From Chrysomallon squamiferum (Eukaryota; Mollusca; Gastropoda; Neomphalida; Peltospiridae): a stretch of 64,000 nucleotides of DNA. Positions 38,701-49,938 of this stretch are shown piece by piece. Each line of letters begins with the position of its first letter. Positions within the stretch are counted from its first letter, which is position 1. The translations under genes and the position numbers were made by a program. The stretch is taken from the NCBI GenBank assembly GCA_012295275.1, contig CM022672.1:22909476-22973475 (forward strand). Direction: 5' to 3'. The notes below the pieces were generated by a model. The model did not search any database and had not been told where the DNA came from. It was given only the letters and a program-made list of their open reading frames with translations.

Positions 38701-41005
38701 TATTTGTTTTTGTATCATTAAGAATTCATGAAAATTGAAATTTGTGTATTTAAAGCGCTATAAGTTACAATTTTACAAACTCTAATTCTTGTGTTTTAGT
38801 GAAGCTAATTTACATATGGTTGCTGTTTTTCATATTTTAGTAGAATCTTTTATTATTATTTTTTTAATATTCTTTTTTTTTGATTGTTAAACTATGTCAT
38901 TAACATTATTATTTTTCTCCATAGAAAACAACAGTGACGAACGACCATTTCCCACACTGAAGCAAGTTTTACAGAATGCTGATGAAAGGCTGGCATTTTT
39001 CATGGAAGTAAAATATCCTCTTGCAGTACAGGTAATATTGTTTGATGTGTTGATTTTTCCCAAACAAAGTTGATAGAAAAATAAAACTTTATATTGTAAT
39101 TAATTTTCAGGTTCATATTATCACATTAGTCTATGCCTATAAACATTTAGTAACTAATTATCATCAGTAATGAATAAATGAATTTATCTTAATGATGTTA
39201 CTGTGCATCTTAAGATAAATATTAAGTAAATTACACAATGTTTTTGTAATAAGAACTTTTGCTACTGTGGTTGAATAAATGCTGTTTACACTAAATACTT
39301 GTATTTTTCAGAGTGGAAAACTGGAGTTGGACCAGTATTTTGATCACAACCTTCTGATTGACAAGATTTTAGAAGATGTTTTCAACTATGCTGGCTCTCG
39401 TAAAATTGTTTTTGCAAGTTTTGATGCAGAGACCTGTATCATGTAAGTTTTTGTTTTGTGAATTATTTATAGCTGTATATGGGAATCAAATCTAAATATA
39501 TATTTGTGTGGTTTGATTTGTAAATGTAAAACCATAATTCTTTTTAACATATCTAAAATATATTTACACTTGCATTGGGAAAATAAAGTTATGTAAAATA
39601 AACATGTTTGGAATAAGTATTAAAAAAAAATTAAAATAAATTAAATTATAGACTCATTTCGGAATTTATCAAATAAAAGAAATTAAAGAAGGAAATATAA
39701 AAATAAATACAAGGTAAATGAAGTATTCTTTAACATAATTTAAAACAAATCTTAAGAATATTATAAACCTAGTTAATTGGTTAAAGCATTTTAATCAAGG
39801 AAAACAATTGAATAAAATAATATTTCTGTTTATAGAATATATAACTTTTCAGATGAGAAAATGACACTTATTTTTACTTGCATATTTGGTATAGGTTTTG
39901 TGCAATTTGTTATAAATATACATTCTAATAGGCTGCAGTTGAAGCAGAACCATTATCCAGTTATGTTCATGACATGTGGTCAGTGTGGGCACTGGGAGCC
40001 ATACAAAGACTTCCGAGCCAGAAACTTTGAAGTTGCTATCAGCTTTGCATTATCAGAAGGACTCATGGTTTGTCTTTAGCTAGGGAGAAATGTTACACTT
40101 AATACTGGTGCATTAAATGAATTGAAATTTCAGAAATATTCAGATCAGCATTCATTACAATTCTTTTATTCAGTAAGATTTTATTAGTTTAAAAAAATTA
40201 AATAAGAAAGAAAAATTTAATACAAAAGTGTGAAATAAGTGTGGGGTTTTTGTTTTGAAAAAAGAAAAGACTGAAATGGGGAAATAGATTTTGGATTACA
40301 AATCTTTAATTAGCCATTTATTTCATTTATTTCAGGGAGTGGGGATGAATTTAGAAGTCATGCTTCATGATATGTCACTGATGAAGAAAGCTCATGAAAT
40401 GGGCCTTGTTATCTTTGTCTGGGGTGAAGAAGCTAATAACAAAGAAATGATCAGACAGCTTAGACGACAAGGTGCTGATGGGATAATATATGACAGGTTA
40501 GTTTTTCCAATCCTATTTTCAGATATTTATTAGGTTAATTCAGTTTGTTTGATAGTTTCATTCATGATGTGCAGTTACACATAAATCTGAAACAGGTGAA
40601 AGTTTTGAACGTTTCCTCTTAATATACTCGTATAATTAATCATATAAACTAATGTTACAGTTTAGGTATTCTGAACTTTAGGATTGTTATGACTTGGCAT
40701 TTAAGATTAATATTTTTTCTTGTGATAAATTATGTTTCAAAGACTTGTTGCATTGTGGAAATTTGCCGTCTTTTTGCCTCTTTCATTACCCATCTCTCTC
40801 TAATCCCAGTCAGATGTAATTTATTTTACTGATGAACATTTCCTGTTGTTTTATAAGTCTTGACTCAGAATTATTTAGAACATTTTTGATATTTATTTTC
40901 AGAATTGATTTTCACAGACCTAAGGACAATGTTCAGTTTGAGATGGAGTCCAGTGCAGACAAGACACTTATTAATAAATTAACAAATGTTGGCCAATCTT
41001 TATAG
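29707..41005 (+). CDS. GPCPD1: Glycerophosphocholine phosphodiesterase GPCPD1 (GDE5)
   Basis: Cytosolic enzyme that hydrolyses glycerophosphocholine to glycerol-3-phosphate and choline. Seventeen coding exons: 29707-29837, 31898-32058, 32471-32509, 34529-34680, 35114-35191, 35552-35662, 36057-36225, 36553-36682, 37061-37115, 37347-37439, 37860-37931, 38592-38628, 38925-39031, 39312-39442, 39932-40067, 40336-40496, 40903-41005; 621 aa (human 672). Residues 1-115 form the N-terminal CBM20-type domain (VVGSSFELGEWD). The GDPD domain starts at about 311 with GHRGMG (catalytic His315), then QENT (329-332), EFDV (Glu348, Asp350) and WHD (His363). Downstream are FFMEVKYP, KIVFASFDAE and GLVIFVWGEE. 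Catalytic residues are intact. The C-terminal tail is shorter than in mammals. The exon 8 donor is the least certain: CA then GTTAGT keeps the frame into exon 9, whereas other GTs there break it. For exon 4 only the TTGCAG acceptor at 34528 keeps the frame. Confidence 0.94.
31226..31260. repeat. (TCTA)n microsatellite
   Basis: TCTA units in GPCPD1 intron 1. Confidence 0.85.
32608..32777. mobile_element. piggyBac-like MITE in GPCPD1 intron 3
   Basis: The left end is TTAA followed by CTCTTTGCCTGCTG. The right end, reverse-complemented, is TTAA followed by CTCTTTGCTTGCTGTTG. TTAA at 32604-32607 and 32778-32781 fits the piggyBac target duplication, and C-rich CTTTGC starts are typical of piggyBac ends. 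The 170-bp body has no coding capacity. Confidence 0.75.
35031..35092. repeat. 8-bp minisatellite (GATAAYAT)n beside a splice acceptor
   Basis: Seven full units and one partial unit of GATAATAT or GATAACAT, ending 21 bp before GPCPD1 exon 5 (35114), so the array overlaps the likely branch-point zone. Confidence 0.9.
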
Positions 41006-42584
41006 ATCTAATGCAAAAAACATTTTTTTTAATGATCTTTTGTCACACCGCAAATAGATTTCTATTTTATATATAATTATTATGGTGCAGGACTCACTTA
41101 GGAATCACTTTGTATGCATTTTATTGAAAAGTATGTTTATTTATGATTGGTGTTTATTATTCTGCTGTTTTTCTAAATTTATTTAGTATTTTCATTACTG
41201 TTTTTTTTATATAAAAGCATAAATATCAAAGTAAAAAAGAATGGACATATTTTTATAGTTGGTACATATATTTCAGGATTTACAGAACTTCCTGGATCAT
41301 GCTGGAATATTTCAGACAAATTTAAATTATTGTATGGTTTTATAGAAGACATAAGGCTGTGTGTATGTTATACAGAATATAAGATGAAAAAAAAATTAAA
41401 ATGGATTATCTATGCAATCAATACTTTAAATAAGAATAACAGTACACTTTTGAATAGTAAAGTTTATTTTACTTTCAGTTTTTCTCTGATTTCCAGAACT
41501 AACAATAAGAAAAGTTGACAATGGTTTTTTGAATGGATATGGAAAGAAAAACAAGAACAAAAAAAAATTAAAATAAAAGATTATTGTTTTATTTGAGTTT
41601 AGATACAGAGAACACTACACAGACACATCAGTATTTATCATTTATGTAGTGACTTGGAGGTAAATTGGACAAAATAAAATATTAGGATCACTTTTGATTG
41701 TCAGAGTATTGTCTTGAGCCATATTACTAAATATTGTTGTTGTTTTTTTTAAATTTAATTTTGAGTTCTATATAATTATTATGCACATAAACATCTGATT
41801 TCTATGCATTGATGTTATAAGAACTTGATCTTCAACTTAATGACATCTGAAGTTGGTTATTTTTGTTTGTCTGTGTTTTTTTGATATGAATACTTTTAAA
41901 ATATTTGTATGTGTTTATAGGATTCTTTTTAAATTTAAGGCTTTTCCTAAAATCATAATATGGGAAATATTCATTATTTGGAAAACAAATTCCTGAAATC
42001 TTGATGCAGGATTTGTTTTAAACATTTATTATCAACATAATTTGTATTTTGTGTACCATTATTATGATTACTGGGATAGCCTTTTGATATCTCTTGAAAT
42101 ACATATATATTATTCAGAAGTTACTTATTGTTTTCCAATTCAACATATTCAAAGGTGTCCTTTTAAATTGTATATTACTGTAAAATAATTCTTGTGTTAT
42201 GTTAGCAGATTGTACATTTCTAATGGAACCACAATTGTAGAAGTAGATGTCTTCAAATTAATTTTCAACTAATGATTAATTTATATGATTTTATTATTTA
42301 TCACTGTGCAAGTATTAAAATAAGAAACATGCAATACTGCTGTGTGTTTGCATTTAACCTGTTAACATTTTACTTGTTGCAGTTAGGAAAATTCAGTGTA
42401 TTATTACTAAGTTAATTCGTTTGTGTTTGTTTCAGTCAAAACAACTGTCCACATGCTTTCATAATTTTATCACAGAGTCCTGACTAAATATTTATAAAAT
42501 GGCAGGTTTATCATATTTCATTTGAATTGTTCAAAGATAGTAATGACCTTTTATTTTTAATTAGCTTTTTATTCTTAAGGTAGG

Positions 42585-42586
42585 AT

Positions 42587-42617
<31 letters not shown>

Positions 42618-42647
42618 TTTGTTTTATTTGTTTTATTTATTTGTTGC
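42585..42647. repeat. (ATTT)n microsatellite
   Basis: TTTA units, becoming TTTTG/TTTTA at the right edge. Confidence 0.9.
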
Positions 42648-44015
42648 TGTAATAATATAAATTTTCAGACCAGCAAAAATATTTCAAATGTTTTTGGAAA
42701 TGAAGCAGTATGTACCAAGACCTGTGATGTGTCAGTGCCTTACATGAAAAAAATTCAAAATGGGCTCATAAACATATTCAGGTTATTTACTTAAGAATCT
42801 CATCTGAATCAGTTACTGATCTGATTTAAGTTATTATTATTACACTGTATTTTGATACCTTCCTTTCCATACTAAGTAAGTTCGAGAACAAAAATAAAAA
42901 TGACTGATTACATAAACTTGTATTTGCTGGGGTTGCTGACAGCTAAGATCCTTGGACACGTGACTGATTCTTTACTGTTGTCTATTTAATATAACTATAG
43001 CTTCAATTGTTTTCACTGAACACAAAAATGTATTTCTGATGTATTTTTCATGTTTCTTGCACAATATGCAACCACAGTCATGCAGAGAATATATGCTAAT
43101 CATGATAGATTAGTGTATTGTTAATCTGAAATAAGATAATATATTATTTTCCCAGAATATTTTGTAATGTTTGTATTTATCTTTATTTTTTTATTATTTT
43201 TTGTTTGTGTTTGAGGGGATTTTTCCTTGCTTTATAGTAGTATTTAGTTTTATTTCAAATAAATGGTTGTTGAAGAATCTCAGTTGTCATTGACAGAATG
43301 TTAGTCCGGTGACTGATTTTTGTTTTCACTTGTTCTAATATATTCTATTTTTAATTTTGTATTAATATTTAGAAAACTGTTTTTATCTTAGGCCTTTTCT
43401 TACGGAGGATTTTAATTTATGAAATTCTCCATAGCAAAAGTTGACTTCCTTTTATTTTAATATAATGGTGATTCTAGCAGTGTGGATGATTGCTTGTGAT
43501 AAAAAAAAAAATTAATTAAACAAAATATTAGATTATTATTTACTTGTATTCACATAAATATAATAATGTTATTTTTTATAAAACATATGAATTAATGCTA
43601 TACACCTGAATTTGAATAATAATAAAATCTATAATGTGATTTATTTTGCTTTGTTGTTTATTACTTCATTTTTTATATAGTAATTTAATCAGTTTTTATG
43701 TCAGTTATTGATTATTTGAATTATGTTATCATATGCAGCATATGTCTATCACATAAAACAGAAATGCTGAAATTACTAAAAGAAAATGTATTATCAATTA
43801 TTCTATTGAGCAAATTATAGATAAAACAGCAACATTTGAATTCTGAGAACAATTACACATAATTTCAAAGGTATAAAAATCATTCATAAGCAAGTATTAA
43901 CAATAAATTTAATTCATTTCAGTTTTATTTTAATAGTTGTAGATTTTTCATTTAATTCAAGCTAGTTGTTTTTTAATATTTATATTTTTATTTTTTATTA
44001 TTATTATTATAATAT

Positions 44016-44239
44016 TTATAATTTTATCAATGGTAATGCTTTTCCAATTCTGAATGCTGTAATTGGATCACGTACCACTATAACTATTTGATAGAGGGAC
44101 AGTGTATGTGCTTTCCTGTCGATGGGTAAAGAGCAAACAATCTTCCTCCCAAATATAAGCATACATCCACTTAGCATGTTGAAAAACAATACAGTCACAT
44201 ATATTATTATTTTAAAGTTAATTTTTGACTGGTATGAAT

Positions 44240-44286
<47 letters not shown>

Positions 44287-44558
44287 CCATAAAAAAAATT
44301 GTAAGTGATTACTCCCCTTTCAAAAATATTTGTTGTAATTTGATGATCAGGTGCCCTCTCCTCAGTCTGGACCTGTACACTATATTGAAAATAATCCTTC
44401 AGAATAAGGAAGCCTCCTGATTTTCCATATGATAACCATAAATGAAAACAATTTTGAAAATTGTTTTCTTTTTCTTCTGTTACAACGAAACTTGATAATT
44501 TGTTGCCAATTGGAACATTTAGTACACTACAGTGTTTATAATCCAATGCAAATGGCAC
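44016..44558 (-). other. Uncharacterised 180-codon ORF, possibly a decayed exon
   Basis: This is the longest open frame in the gap between GPCPD1 and PWWP2. A (TA)n run splits it into an N-terminal part of about 90 residues with protein-like composition (LNVPIGNKLSSFVVTEE, YFQYSVQVQTEERAPDHQ) and a C-terminal part (MLSGCMLIFGRKIVCSLP). It has no ATG at its start (GTG at the 5' edge). An ACACAG at about 44565 could be an acceptor, and GGGGA then GTAATC near 44312 a donor. I do not recognise a family. Confidence 0.2.
44246..44284. repeat. (TA)n microsatellite
   Basis: About 19 TA units lying inside the open frame at 44016-44558. Confidence 0.95.
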
Positions 44559-45160
44559 ATGACTTCCTGTGTATGTATAAAATATACAAAAAATCCTTTG
44601 TTGCTAATTAGACACAGAACCCCATCTTGTGTGTGTGCAGGTTTCCTCTCTCACTGAATAGTCTATGATTCTTAACCATTTGTAGATGCTACATAAATAT
44701 AAAGGAAATTTTGCATAGTTAAAAAAACAACTTATTTTTTTCTCATTTTTTAAATGTATCTTTCTAAAGTACATTATTCAAACGTTATGAAAATTTTTTA
44801 TTCATAAAATGCCCTTATTAAGTTCTCCAAATGCATTACTCAGCAAAAGCTACACAATCTGTGCATTACAATGCCACATTCTTATTCATTTCACTGTAAT
44901 GAAATGATATGTAAAAATGATTTAAATATCCATAACTGATGTTTTCTTTAACCTAATAATTTTCAGTGAATAAGAATACTTTTTTATTCATCTTACCTAA
45001 ATAATATCTAGATGTTTAGTAGTAAACAAAATTTATTTCTGATATTTTATTTTACTATTCAGATTCTTTCTTTTAAAAAATGTAAATAGTGATAAACAAT
45101 AATAATAAAATATAAGAAATAAAAGAAATAAAGAAGATGAGTGTTTGTTTGTTGCTTTTT

Positions 45161-45190
45161 GGGTTTTTTTTTTTTTTTTTTTTTTTTTTT
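45161..45190. repeat. Poly-T tract
   Basis: About 28 nearly pure T residues, about 500 bp upstream of the PWWP2 start. It could be the tail of a minus-strand retrocopy, but no adjoining element was recognised. Confidence 0.8.
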
Positions 45191-45681
45191 GACAATTATT
45201 TTGTCGTCGACTGTATATGGATGATGACATCGTTGGAAAAGAACGCAATATAAAATACATCAAAATATTTACATTTTTTTTATATCTGAGAAACAAGTAC
45301 CTTTTTGTTTCTTACATTAACATATTAAAGTATGATTATTTTCAATATTGTGTCATTCGAGGTAAATACTACAGAAAAAAAAAAAGATTGTGTATCCTTA
45401 TTTTTTTTCATTCAGTATTCGATATGTGCCATAAAATCTATTTTAAGAAAATAGTGTTCGTTAAACGCCTATCTTCTATTGATGTTGTAATGTATATATA
45501 TTCACAATATTGCAAAAATTAACATGACAAAAACTGTATTTTTTAAAATTATAATAGTACAAGAATTTTAATAGATTAATGTAATGTAAACCAAATAAGA
45601 AAAAATAATATTTTCCTTAAAACCAAAACTATGTTTTAGAAAATATCTTCGCACACCTCGATGTAGGCAAAAATTCTAAAA

Positions 45682-45692
45682 TAAAATGGCGG
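45682..45692 (+). promoter_or_regulatory. YY1-like motif over the PWWP2 start codon
   Basis: AAAATGGCGGA resembles the YY1 core AAGATGGCGGC and includes the initiator ATG, an arrangement common at animal housekeeping promoters. Inferred from the motif alone. Confidence 0.35.
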
Positions 45693-47978
45693 ACGAAAAG
45701 CGGAAACAGTGCTATAACTCAAAATGGTCAAAAATACCCGTTTTGATAGAAGAAGCTTTAGATGATGTGATCGTCGTTTGCTTGAAATATGGAACTAAAG
45801 AATTCCGAGGGATTTTACTGGATACGACAAAGAGGTATATTAGAAAATGTCCATCAAATGTGGACAAAATATAGAATTTGACATATGGAAAACCAGGTTT
45901 GACAGACCCTGCATTTACAAATTGAAGAGAATTAATTAAATTTTATAAAATATTGTACATTTAATGCCTTCTTTTATTTCAGAAATGTTCCACATGGGAT
46001 ATGCTTTGCATCTAAGCCTCCTAATAATGATAAATCTGGAGAAAATGATGTCAACAGCACTCCAGTTCAGGAAAATGTTACTGGACATCAGGAAATATCA
46101 GTGTCAACAACATCACAAAGATTCACATATAATCATAATCCATCAGAATATAGTGAAAAACCGGTTTTGATAGGTCATAGAAGTAACTTCAGAACATTTG
46201 GCAAAAAATCTGTCAGAGATATCCGTCTTAGGCCACGGCAAACTTTGTGTTCAAATTGTAAAAAGACAATTCATGATCACAATAAATTTAGTGAAGGAAA
46301 ATCAAATAGTAATGCACTCTCTTCAACAAAGGCAGGAAAGGCATCATCTGTTTCATCAACAAGAAGTCCATCACGATACTTGGCACCACCTAAACATGCA
46401 AAGCCAGGTTCATCCCGCAGTCCTTCACATTATGTATCTAATCGAAATGTCACAGCTTGTAAATGGAGTTTGCGAAACAGATCCAGTGCCAAAGAAGTTT
46501 TGTTACGTCTTCCTGAATCATCTAAGAAAAAGTCAACTTCCCATCCATCAACTCTTTCGGACAGTAAAGTATTAGAGGAAGAACCAGTGAAGGCTAAATA
46601 TTCAAAAGTGGAAAAGCCAGCAAGTCCCAAGGCTACACCTTTTATAAAGATTTCATATGGTGATGGTGCTGTACTGAATATTCCCCCAAGACTTCCAGGA
46701 GTGGATAATGGTATTCCAGAAAGTGGATCAGAAGATCCATCAGAATCTCCTCAAAAGGATCTTGTGCAAAATTATGTTTCTCATAAAAAATTGAAAAAGG
46801 CTATGAAAAAAGCTAAAGAACGAGAAAGGCATCGCTCTGGAGATCAGATGGTTAAATCAACTGGTCCAGAGATGGATGAAAAATGTATAAAAATATCAAG
46901 CCATCACAAAAAACACAAAAGAAAACACAGACATCGCCATGGAAACCAGTACCATATAACAGAAGTGAAAGATAACAGAGACTCTACATCTGCTGTGTCA
47001 GAATTAGCTCCAACTTTTGAAAATGGTCAGAATGGAAAAGAAGAAAATGTTGACATTTCTAAAGAAACTACTGCAAGTTGCCAAGAAAAGACAAAATACA
47101 TTAGTGACAATAACTTTTCAAAATTGGAAACAAACTGTAGTGATTCCAATTACATGTATGTTGAATATGATGAACACCCACTTGTGATAGATGAAGGTGC
47201 TAATTCAATGGATGAAGTGAAAGATGATACAAAAGATAATAATTCTTCAGTGAGGAATGATTATTCGGATTGGGTGCATCAGATGGAAACCTCCCATGAT
47301 GAAGACCATGAAAACTCAAGACCTCTCGGAGAAGGTAATACAGCAGAAAGACCGAGACTGGTGTATATGTGGAAACAGAACCAAGGCTTAGCCAGAGTTG
47401 AGCCACGAACTGGAAGTTCTAATTCTGGTGACAACAGAGGATCCATGTCATCTGATGACTTGGATCAGGACACTCAAAGCAGGTACAGTGATATCAGTGA
47501 GTCGTATGGAGGTTCTGAATCTGATGCATGTGACAACTACCCTGGTTCACCTCACTCAGAAGTTACAAAATCACCCGTTGACACTTTGAGGCCTCTTATG
47601 ATGAAAATACAGTCACAGAGTGTTTCCAAATGTGTCATAGGTGATGACAGGACTATACATGTTGAGGACATTGTGTGGGGCAAGATTCAAGGATTTCCTT
47701 GGTGGCCTGGCAGGGTTATGTCTATAATGGTTACTCAAAAAGACAATGGTATTATTATTGCTCAGACAGCTCATGTTGCATGGTTTGGGTCATCAACAAT
47801 GTCACATATGCAGTGCTCAGAACTATATCCTTTTCTGGAAGATTTTAAATTGAGATACAACAAGAAAAAGAGGGGACCTTATCGTTCTGCCATTAAACAG
47901 GCAACTCTTGCTGCTCAGGCTGCTTTTTCCAGTGCTGAAACAAACATTGATATTGATATGGATGAATTTGAATTGTAG
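45686..47978 (+). CDS. PWWP2A: PWWP domain-containing protein 2 (PWWP2A/B family)
   Basis: Nuclear chromatin reader. The vertebrate members bind H2A.Z nucleosomes and H3K36me-marked chromatin and recruit a NuRD/MTA1 subcomplex. Two coding exons, 45686-45834 and 45983-47978, encode 714 aa (human PWWP2A is 755). Exon 1 holds the conserved N-terminal segment (EEALDDVIVVCLKYGTKEF, GILLDTTKR). The family motif IRLRPRQTLCSNCK follows at about residues 122-135. The middle is Ser/Lys-rich and disordered, with a His/Lys-rich basic stretch (KKHKRKHRHRHG) that may act as a nuclear localisation signal. The C-terminal PWWP domain spans about 607-693; its signature FPWWPGR includes residues 622-625. The single large final exon is typical of the family. 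Assignment to PWWP2A rather than 2B is not possible; invertebrates probably have one gene. A long 3' UTR is likely. Confidence 0.92.
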
Positions 47979-48749
47979 TAAAAAAAAAAAAAAGAAATTA
48001 TTATAATATTGTTTGTTTATAATTTTGGTAATTATATGAAGACGATATATTTATTCTAGGAGTTATTAGATTTTATTATACTCTTGGGAATGGAAGCATA
48101 TAAAAACCAGTAGTGGAAAAGACATGAAAAAACACCTTTTTAAAAATCTTAATCACTGAAAAAGAACAACCACCTCTTTATCATTATCTATATCTGCTTA
48201 TCTATATCATTATAAGCATGTATCAGTGAGATTGATACTTACTTAGTTTTTAACCCATTTGCTTATCTAGTCATACTATATAATACATTTGATATAAATA
48301 TTGCATTACATGTACCCAGTTTGAATGAACAGTCTTTAGTCGTACATGTGCAATATTTACATTATTCTTCCAAGTTTATTATAATTATGGTGTTTATATA
48401 AAGATGATAAATAGAGAACAGGTTCTTTGGAATATCTTTATATAGGAATGTTTTGAAACCAAATATTGACCCACATTTAGATCAGCTTAAATATTAAACT
48501 GTGTTATAATCATTTTAAATATACTGATACAGAATATTTAAGTAAAAACTCTTACCAAATATGTTACTTTCCTCAGAAGAAGCCATTTATTATGTGTAGC
48601 AGACTGATGCTTAAATCTTTCAGGATATAAATGTAGCTGTCTATTATGGTTAGTTTATTGGTATTATTGTTCAAACATCTTATGCGATCTAGTTCATTGA
48701 AAATAAGTACTGCATATGTTATAAATTAGTACATATACATATATATATA

Positions 48750-48750
<1 letters not shown>

Positions 48751-48798
<48 letters not shown>
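48751..48798. repeat. (CA)n microsatellite
   Basis: About 23 CA units, about 0.8 kb downstream of the PWWP2 stop codon. Confidence 0.95.
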
Positions 48799-48801
<3 letters not shown>

Positions 48802-49731
48802 CAACCAGATCATTTTATCTTTAGCTGACCACTGACTACTTAAACTAAAATTAATTTTGGTTTAGTTAAAAAAAAAAGAAGAAGATATAAATGGCTTGAT
48901 TCAGCATTTTTTATTTAAACAAAGCCAAATAATGTTTTGTACACTTAGAATAAGTAATGAAATTTAACGAGTTTTAACTTTTTTTTTTTTTTTTTTTTAC
49001 CATTTAATTTAAAATGGATGAAATGGATGTTTGAAACAGGGGAATCATTTCCAGACATTGTGATTAGTTCTTATGACTATCCATGTTTTGGAATTTGTCA
49101 TTTAATCTATATATAGTGAAAAGACAATATTTGTGATAAACATGTTTTTAAATTCTTTTATTTTCCAGATGTTTACTATTGACGTTTTAATTTAGTTTAC
49201 TTGAAACTTCCTTTTAAAAAATACAGTTATAATCTTATTGTTTTTGTGTCTGTTGAAAAATAAATAAATGGGGGGTTTTATATTTCTAAAATATTAAATA
49301 GTAAATTAATAAAATTATTTTGTTTATTTTAAATGTTTATTAATTATAATGTTACTTGTTCTTTACTAAGAAATATATCTCTAATTTTATTTATCATTTA
49401 AACCAGAAATCATTGTTGATTATCTAATAAAATAAATATTTATACATGAATTTAACATCATCTGCCATCTGTGGTTTAATGAAAGATCCTGGTGCCATAG
49501 TAACATGCATTTTATTGCTGCATAGAAGTATAGGTATTGCTTTTTCTGTTTTCTTTGCCTTTTTATATATCATACTCAAAATTATAATTCAGTTATTTTT
49601 AAAACAAATTAGGGAACAAAAATCATTAAAATTGGGTGGCATAAACCCTTATAATGTTAAATAGCTGATAAAAGTTAATTTTTACTTTATGTCTAAAAAA
49701 GTATTTGATTCAGGTTTTCTAGATTGAAAGA

Positions 49732-49938
49732 GAAACTTTCTTTTAATTTTTAATATTTAATTTTTGTCTTTCAAAACTATTTTTGTTATGCTATCTTTTA
49801 ATGTCTTACCCTAACCCAAAGAATTTTTTATTTTATTTTTTATTTTTTTCTAGAATAAAAAAGAAACTTTGTTTTAATATTTAATTTTTGTCTTTCAAAA
49901 TTATTTTTGTTATGCTATCTTTAATTTCTTACCACTAA
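49732..49938. repeat. Imperfect local duplication of about 80 bp
   Basis: GAAACTTTCTTTTAAT through TTTTTGTTATGCTATCTTT at 49732-49799 recurs at 49863-49922 with small indels. The offset is about 124-131 bp. Confidence 0.7.

Larger units (their letters stand above)
41006..45600. other. GPCPD1 3' UTR and intergenic DNA
   Basis: AT-rich. The first plausible AATAAA downstream of the GPCPD1 stop is at 41572-41577, with later ones near 43257; the 3' UTR end cannot be fixed. Contains (ATTT)n at 42585-42647, (TA)n at 44246-44284 and a poly-T tract at 45161-45190. Apart from a 180-codon minus-strand ORF at 44016-44558, treated separately, no gene is evident. Confidence 0.5.

Noticed and set aside
45033-45296. 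87-codon minus-strand ORF with a poly-Lys run
   Set aside because: It arises from the poly-T tract.
46198-46575. 125-codon ORF inside PWWP2 exon 2
   Set aside because: It is an alternative frame of the PWWP2 coding exon with no family resemblance.
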